A DNA stretch of 64,000 nt. Source: Orientallactaga sibirica (lineage: Eukaryota > Chordata > Mammalia > Rodentia > Dipodidae). Positions 60,113-64,000 of the stretch are shown here, in pieces. Numbering within the stretch: the stretch's first letter is position 1; each line of letters starts with the position of its first letter. Below the pieces are notes generated by a model that ran no database searches, was not told the DNA's origin, and was given only the letters and a program-made list of their open reading frames with translations. Location: positions 8,963,001 through 9,027,000 of the forward strand of contig JAEOAD010000699.1 of assembly GCA_036365145.1 (NCBI GenBank). The letters are read 5' to 3'. The translations under genes and the position numbers were made by a program.

Positions 60113-60540
60113 GGTTGTAACTCAAAAATCTGGTAATTAAAATAAAATGAAAATAATCAAACTAAAACATAGTAGAAATGATCAAAAGTAGGCTCCACTA
60201 AGCAGAATACATAATATTAGGAAAAGAAGACAAGGACAATGAGATATTACATGCAAGTATCAATAAAGAAAAAATTCAAGTGGTTTCAATGTTCATGAAT
60301 TCAAGGTGATGATTAAAGACTGAACTAAGAATTTACAGGATAAATTTACAATTTACAGAAGAAAGAGATAAGATAAAAAATAAATGTCCAAAGAATTCAA
60401 TGAAATTATAGGAAAGGTTCCCCAAATCTAGAGAAAGAAATAAACATCAAAATCAAAAGGCATTTAGAGTCCCAAAAAGATATGGTCAGAGAAGATCCTC
60501 CCCATGACATACTATTGTCAAGATGTTAAAAATGAAAAGA

Positions 60541-60542
60541 TA

Positions 60543-60597
<55 letters not shown>
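60541..60597. repeat. (TA)n microsatellite
   Basis: About 28 TA dinucleotides with one early interruption ('tatgtata'). It lies within the old L1. Confidence 0.97.
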
Positions 60598-60600
<3 letters not shown>

Positions 60601-60753
60601 AGCTATAAGGGGAAAATTCCAACACTCTTACAAAGGTGTCACAATATCACAATATTGATCAGTAGTCATAAAATCCAGGAAAGCATGGGACAATGTATTT
60701 TAAACACTGAAAGTAAATAAATACCAACTCAGATTGCTATATTCAGAAAAACT

Positions 60754-60768
60754 CTCTTTTAAAAATAT

Positions 60769-60807
<39 letters not shown>

Positions 60808-60959
60808 TCTAAGAGAGCGTGAGAAAAAGAAAGAGGCAGATAGAAAAGAGAATGTGCCACCTTGTACATCTGGATTTACATGGGTACTGGGGAATCAAAC
60901 TCCTGTCCTTTGGTTTTAAAGGCAAGCACCTTAACCATTGTACCATCTTTCCAACCAGC
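60754..60959 (-). repeat. DIP-like tRNA SINE with 10-bp target duplication (antisense)
   Basis: A (TTTA)n tail complement of about 12 units, 'gtgccaccttgtacatctg', 'gggtactggggaatcaaac' and 'aagcaccttaaccattgta'. CAGAAAAACT at 60744-60753 and 60960-60969 is a perfect duplication. Confidence 0.94.
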
Positions 60960-61361
60960 CAGAAAAACTACTTTTTAAGTTGACAGAGAAAAAAGGCATT
61001 GCACAATAAAAGAAAAAGCACAAATGAAAGCAGTTTATAACCACCAAGCCAGAACCACAAAACCTACTTTAAGGAATACTATGTATACATAGAGGATGAA
61101 GAAACAGTCTGAGTCATCAAAGCACCGGAAAGAATACATTTCATGAGAATAATAAATGAAAAAGATCAAAGCAGGAATTCCTCATATCAATATAGTAAAC
61201 CAGGAGATTTCTATTACTAATAGGGAAAGATCAAATAATATTAATCCAACAAACCAGAAAAAGAACTGAAAAATTACAGAAATTAGTGAGCATCTCTCAA
61301 TGCTAGCTTTAAGTGGAAATGGCTTCCACTTTGCAATAAAGAGATTCAGACTGGCTCACTG

Positions 61362-62744
61362 GATCTGGAAAGGATTATATGAAGTGAAGTAACCCAGGCT
61401 CAGAAAGCCAAATGTCACATGTTCTCTCTCACATGGGGATCCTAGCTACAAATGTATAGACTTGTGTGTGAACTAGAACCAAAAATTGGTACCAGAAGCC
61501 AGTAAGCTGGTAAAAGGATATAAGAGAGGGAGGAGAGGGAAGGACTTAAGTATGGTATTGTATATATGTGAGTAGAAGAACAGACTACAGGGAGGGGAAA
61601 GGCCTAAGTGAGGCCAGGGGAAGAGAATGTGTAAAAGAAGGGCAGGGGAGGGTCAATCAAAATTCAAGATAGTCTGAGTAAGACTTATGTAAACCTACTT
61701 TTTTGAATAATGGCACATCCAGAAGCTATAGATTGTTAGTAGAAAATTTTCAGTTCCAGGGATGGGATACCTTCCATTGAGTTGTTGGCCAAGGAGTTCC
61801 CTGTAGCCTCCAAAACATTAAAGGCTATTGCCAAGGCCCTTGGTTTCCCTTGGGAAACAGACATCTCTTGACTGAGAGGCAAGGTCATTGAGAAAGCAAG
61901 CTGGTGCTGAGCAGAAAAACTTCTTGCTGTAGACCAACCAACTGAAAGCTGTAAAAAGCTGTACTGTATGCAGCTATATGGGAAACAGAAGTCATCAGTG
62001 GTGAAAACAGTGGACATGAAAATTCAACTTTGGCCAGACAGGCCCAATGACCAAACAGGTACAATAGTGGTATGTCTGCTCTTAGGGTAACCAACTGCCC
62101 CATAATTGGACTGAAGGCCCTGTCTATGGGAGGGAATACATTCCTGGTACTGAAAAAACTAATCAAATGTCTATGGCAGGGGAGGTCATGAGCCTTAGGG
62201 GTAGAAAGACTGCTCTTGTCTGGCTAAATGTATATATTTTTCCCACCAAGCTGCCCTGAAAGCACTACACTTCATGTTCATAAACACACAATAATGCTAC
62301 TCTCACTTCTGGTTAGAGAAGCTTCTCTTTTCAGATGGTGATGACCACTGGGATGACCCAAAAGGCAACATAGTGCTGAGAAGAAGGGATGGAGGAGTGC
62401 CCAGCACTGAAACTCCTCTATCACACCCTCCAAGGCTCAGGGTCCATTGTGGAAGAGGGGCAGATAGAATGGAAGAGCCAAAGGAAGGGTACAACTCCTT
62501 ATAATGCAACTGTCCCAACAGAAATTGGCCTCAATATCCATGACCTTGAAGTACCTAGCAATACCTTTGCAAGACCCTCATAATAGGAGAAAAAGATGAT
62601 GACATCAAATTAAAAGGGAGACTAATGGACAGAGGGAGGGGATATAATGGAGAATGGAGATGTGAAGGGGAATGGGGGAGGTGAGGGAAATATCATGGTT
62701 TATTGTCTGTAAGTATAGAAGTTGTCAATAAAAAATAAAAATAA
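61362..62744 (+). mobile_element. Younger L1 3' end, family B, inserted in the old L1's ORF2
   Basis: It starts with the last ~25 codons of an ORF2 (readable as SEVTQAQKAKCHMFSLTWGS then a stop near 61431, with one earlier in-frame stop), followed by a complete 1.3-kb family-B 3'UTR. It ends with 'agaagttgtcaataaaaaa' and an A-rich tail. The 3'UTR is the inverse of 46718-48037. The old L1 ORF2 reads from its start (61361) directly into its continuation at 62745, so the insertion lies at about codon 25. Confidence 0.88.
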
Positions 62745-63345
62745 AAACTATATCCAACTACTTGTCTCCAAGAAACATGCTTCACTGATAAATACACCCA
62801 CTGAGAATGAAGGGATGGAAGTCAGTGTATCAAGTTAATGCAAGACAATAACAAGATAGTGAAACTATTCTGATATCTTAAAAAGTAGACTTCAACCCAA
62901 AATTAGTCAGAGAGTTTATGGTTTGACAAAATTAATGTGAAAATGGCTATATCATCAAAAGTGATCTATAGACTTACAGAATCTCCATAAAAATTTCAAT
63001 GACTTTTTATAGAACTGAAAAATTAATCACAAATTCATGTGGAAACATACAATCTTCCAAAGAGCCAAAGTCATCTCAATTAGGATGAGCAATAGTAGAG
63101 GATCCACAATACCCGCTCTCAGTTCTACTATAGAGCAACAGTGTAGGATCCACAATACCCACTATCAGTTCTACTATAGAGCAACAGTGTAGGATCCACA
63201 ATACTCGCTGTTCATTCTGCTACAGAGCAATGGTAGAGGAGTCACAATTCCCACTCTCTGTTCTACTATAGAGCAATGATGGAAGAACCGCAATTCCTGC
63301 TCTCAGTTCTACTATAGAGCAATAGTAGGCAAACTGCATACTTAA
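62745..63345 (+). mobile_element. Old L1, downstream ORF2 part with internal deletion
   Basis: 62745-62930 continues the endonuclease start ('tatccaactacttgtctcc', 'gaaacatgcttcactgata', 'gactgagggtgaaggg'-like wording). From about 62940 the text jumps to a much later ORF2 segment ('ggctatatcatcaaaagtg', 'ttcatgtggaaacatacaa'), so most of the reverse transcriptase is deleted. It then runs into a 46-bp tandem array. Confidence 0.75.
63087..63328 (+). repeat. 46-bp minisatellite derived from L1 ORF2
   Basis: Five complete 46-bp units start at 63087, 63133, 63179, 63225 and 63271, plus 12 bases of a sixth. Each begins GAGCAA and includes a '(g)gatccacaat' box and 'gttctactata'. The unit corresponds to the ORF2 part encoding the LKLYYKATV-type motif (one frame of the unit reads QFYYRATV). 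Spacing is exactly 46 with no indels. Confidence 0.93.
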
Positions 63346-63780
63346 AGACAATTGCATTGTTTACCATTCTGAACATTTAATTTCTGTTATCTGCTTGTTC
63401 TCTGAGGTTTATTTATTTATTTGGTATTTTTCTTGTTTTCCTTTTCCTGACTTCATATTAATTAGTTTTCTTTTTTATGATTTTACCTTCATTTATATCT
63501 AGTAGTTTTAAGTTAGCTCTTTATGTCAGTGTTACCAGTTCCTCATCACTGCATTGTTTATACATTATACTATGTATATTAACATAAATCTCTCCTGGAA
63601 ATACAGAATCAATTTTAGTAACATGCATAAATCTTATATCACTTAACCTTCCTGTTTATTATAAGGACCTTAAATATTTCCTGTAATGCATTTAAAATAA
63701 TATGAGTTATAATTATTTTGTTTTAAATGCTAAAGACAATAGAAAATTTAAAAACATGAGCAAATGTGTGGTATTTTTCA
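63346..63780. other. Unique AT-rich DNA
   Basis: No gene or repeat recognised. Confidence 0.4.
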
Positions 63781-63935
63781 TGTTAATATCATACTTTTTG
63801 CCTTATGGAGGTTCTAATATTTCTTTTTTTATCTTAGGGAATTTCCTGTGAAAGTCTTTAAGGGGGTTTTGCTTCCTGGGAGAATGCCTTGATGTCATCT
63901 TCATTCCTAAAGACTGTTTTAAGTGGTAAAGTTTT
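63781..63935 (-). mobile_element. Possible L1 inter-ORF fragment (antisense)
   Basis: 'gcttcctgggagaatgcct', 'tgatgtcatcttcattcct' and 'aaagactgttttaagtggt' resemble the antisense ORF1-end/inter-ORF region of old L1s (compare 53010-53075). Weak and short. Confidence 0.4.
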
Positions 63936-63970
63936 TTCCTGCATATATAAGCCCTTGGCTTTGGTCCACA

Positions 63971-64000
63971 ATAAAATAAAAAATAAAAATAAAATAAAAT
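63971..64000. repeat. (AAAAT)n simple repeat at the window end
   Basis: A-rich AAAAT/AAAATA units run into the window edge, so its true length is not visible. Confidence 0.9.

Larger units (their letters stand above)
59351..61361 (+). mobile_element. Old L1, 5' portion (5'UTR, ORF1 relic, start of ORF2)
   Basis: The GC-rich start ('ggggccctgagaacaggga', 'cacctgtcttagcctcagg', 'gtggaccagagtcgaagtg') matches the 5' end of old mammalian L1s. ORF1-derived sequence follows ('aacacaagtaatatgaaaa', 'ttccccaaatctagagaaa'), then the inter-ORF part. The beginning of ORF2 is readable at about 61300-61361 as LALSGNGFHFAIKRFRLAHW. Two DIP SINEs and a (TA)n run interrupt it. All frames are heavily broken. 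Confidence 0.78.

Noticed and set aside
63087..63328. CRISPR-like or iteron array
   Set aside because: Units are contiguous with no spacers and derive from L1 ORF2; no replication or prokaryotic context.

Overview
The window looks like intergenic DNA from a rodent, most likely a jerboa (Dipodidae). The evidence is its interspersed repeats. One is a 7SL-derived B1-type SINE. The other is a tRNA-derived SINE whose 5' end reads 'gctggagagatggcttag', with pol III A and B boxes, a (CT)n stretch and an AATAAATAAA tail. I recall this second type as the DIP family (B2 superfamily) of jerboas; the species call is inference. ORR1/MaLR-like LTRs and B4-like ID/B1 composites also point to a rodent. I found no host protein-coding gene, tRNA or rRNA gene. 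Every long open frame I could identify belongs to a LINE-1 or to a tandem repeat.

Layout. 1-14 kb: mostly unique AT-rich DNA with scattered SINEs, an ORR1-like solo LTR (3.15-3.50 kb), MER5 and MIR relics (5.6-5.9 kb), a possible MaLR remnant (7.1-8.6 kb), a 5'-inverted L1 (9.25-10.05 kb), a B4-like SINE and a MaLR LTR (13.7-14.1 kb). 14-28 kb: L1 3' ends (15.0-15.9 and 22.06-22.6 kb), a solo LTR with a perfect 5-bp target duplication (16.2-16.6 kb), a further LTR candidate (18.3-18.8 kb) and a 33-bp minisatellite (23.26-23.97 kb) that appears to be an amplified piece of an ID-type SINE. 28-44 kb: AT-rich DNA with a 7.7-kb SINE-poor block (30.7-38.4 kb), flanked by long-form DIP SINEs, two of which carry close matches to the CTCF core motif in convergent orientation.

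44.46-56.22 kb is a three-level nest of antisense L1s. An older element (L1-A1) is split by a nearly complete ~7.5-kb L1-B, which is itself split by a 971-bp fragment (L1-A2) flanked by a perfect 13-bp target duplication. 56.2-59.3 kb is unique apart from one B1. 59.35-63.33 kb is an old sense-strand L1 interrupted by two SINEs and a younger L1 3' end; its remaining ORF2 part has been amplified into a 46-bp minisatellite. The window ends in an L1-like scrap and A-rich simple sequence.

Nothing here acts as a gene pathway. The content is a record of retrotransposition: two L1 3'UTR lineages (A and B) inserting into each other, two SINE families, and several LTR families. I did not find a new enzymatic or defence system. 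The most unusual items are the SINE-derived minisatellite, the CTCF-like motif built by internal duplication in a DIP subfamily, and the nested L1s with readable target duplications.
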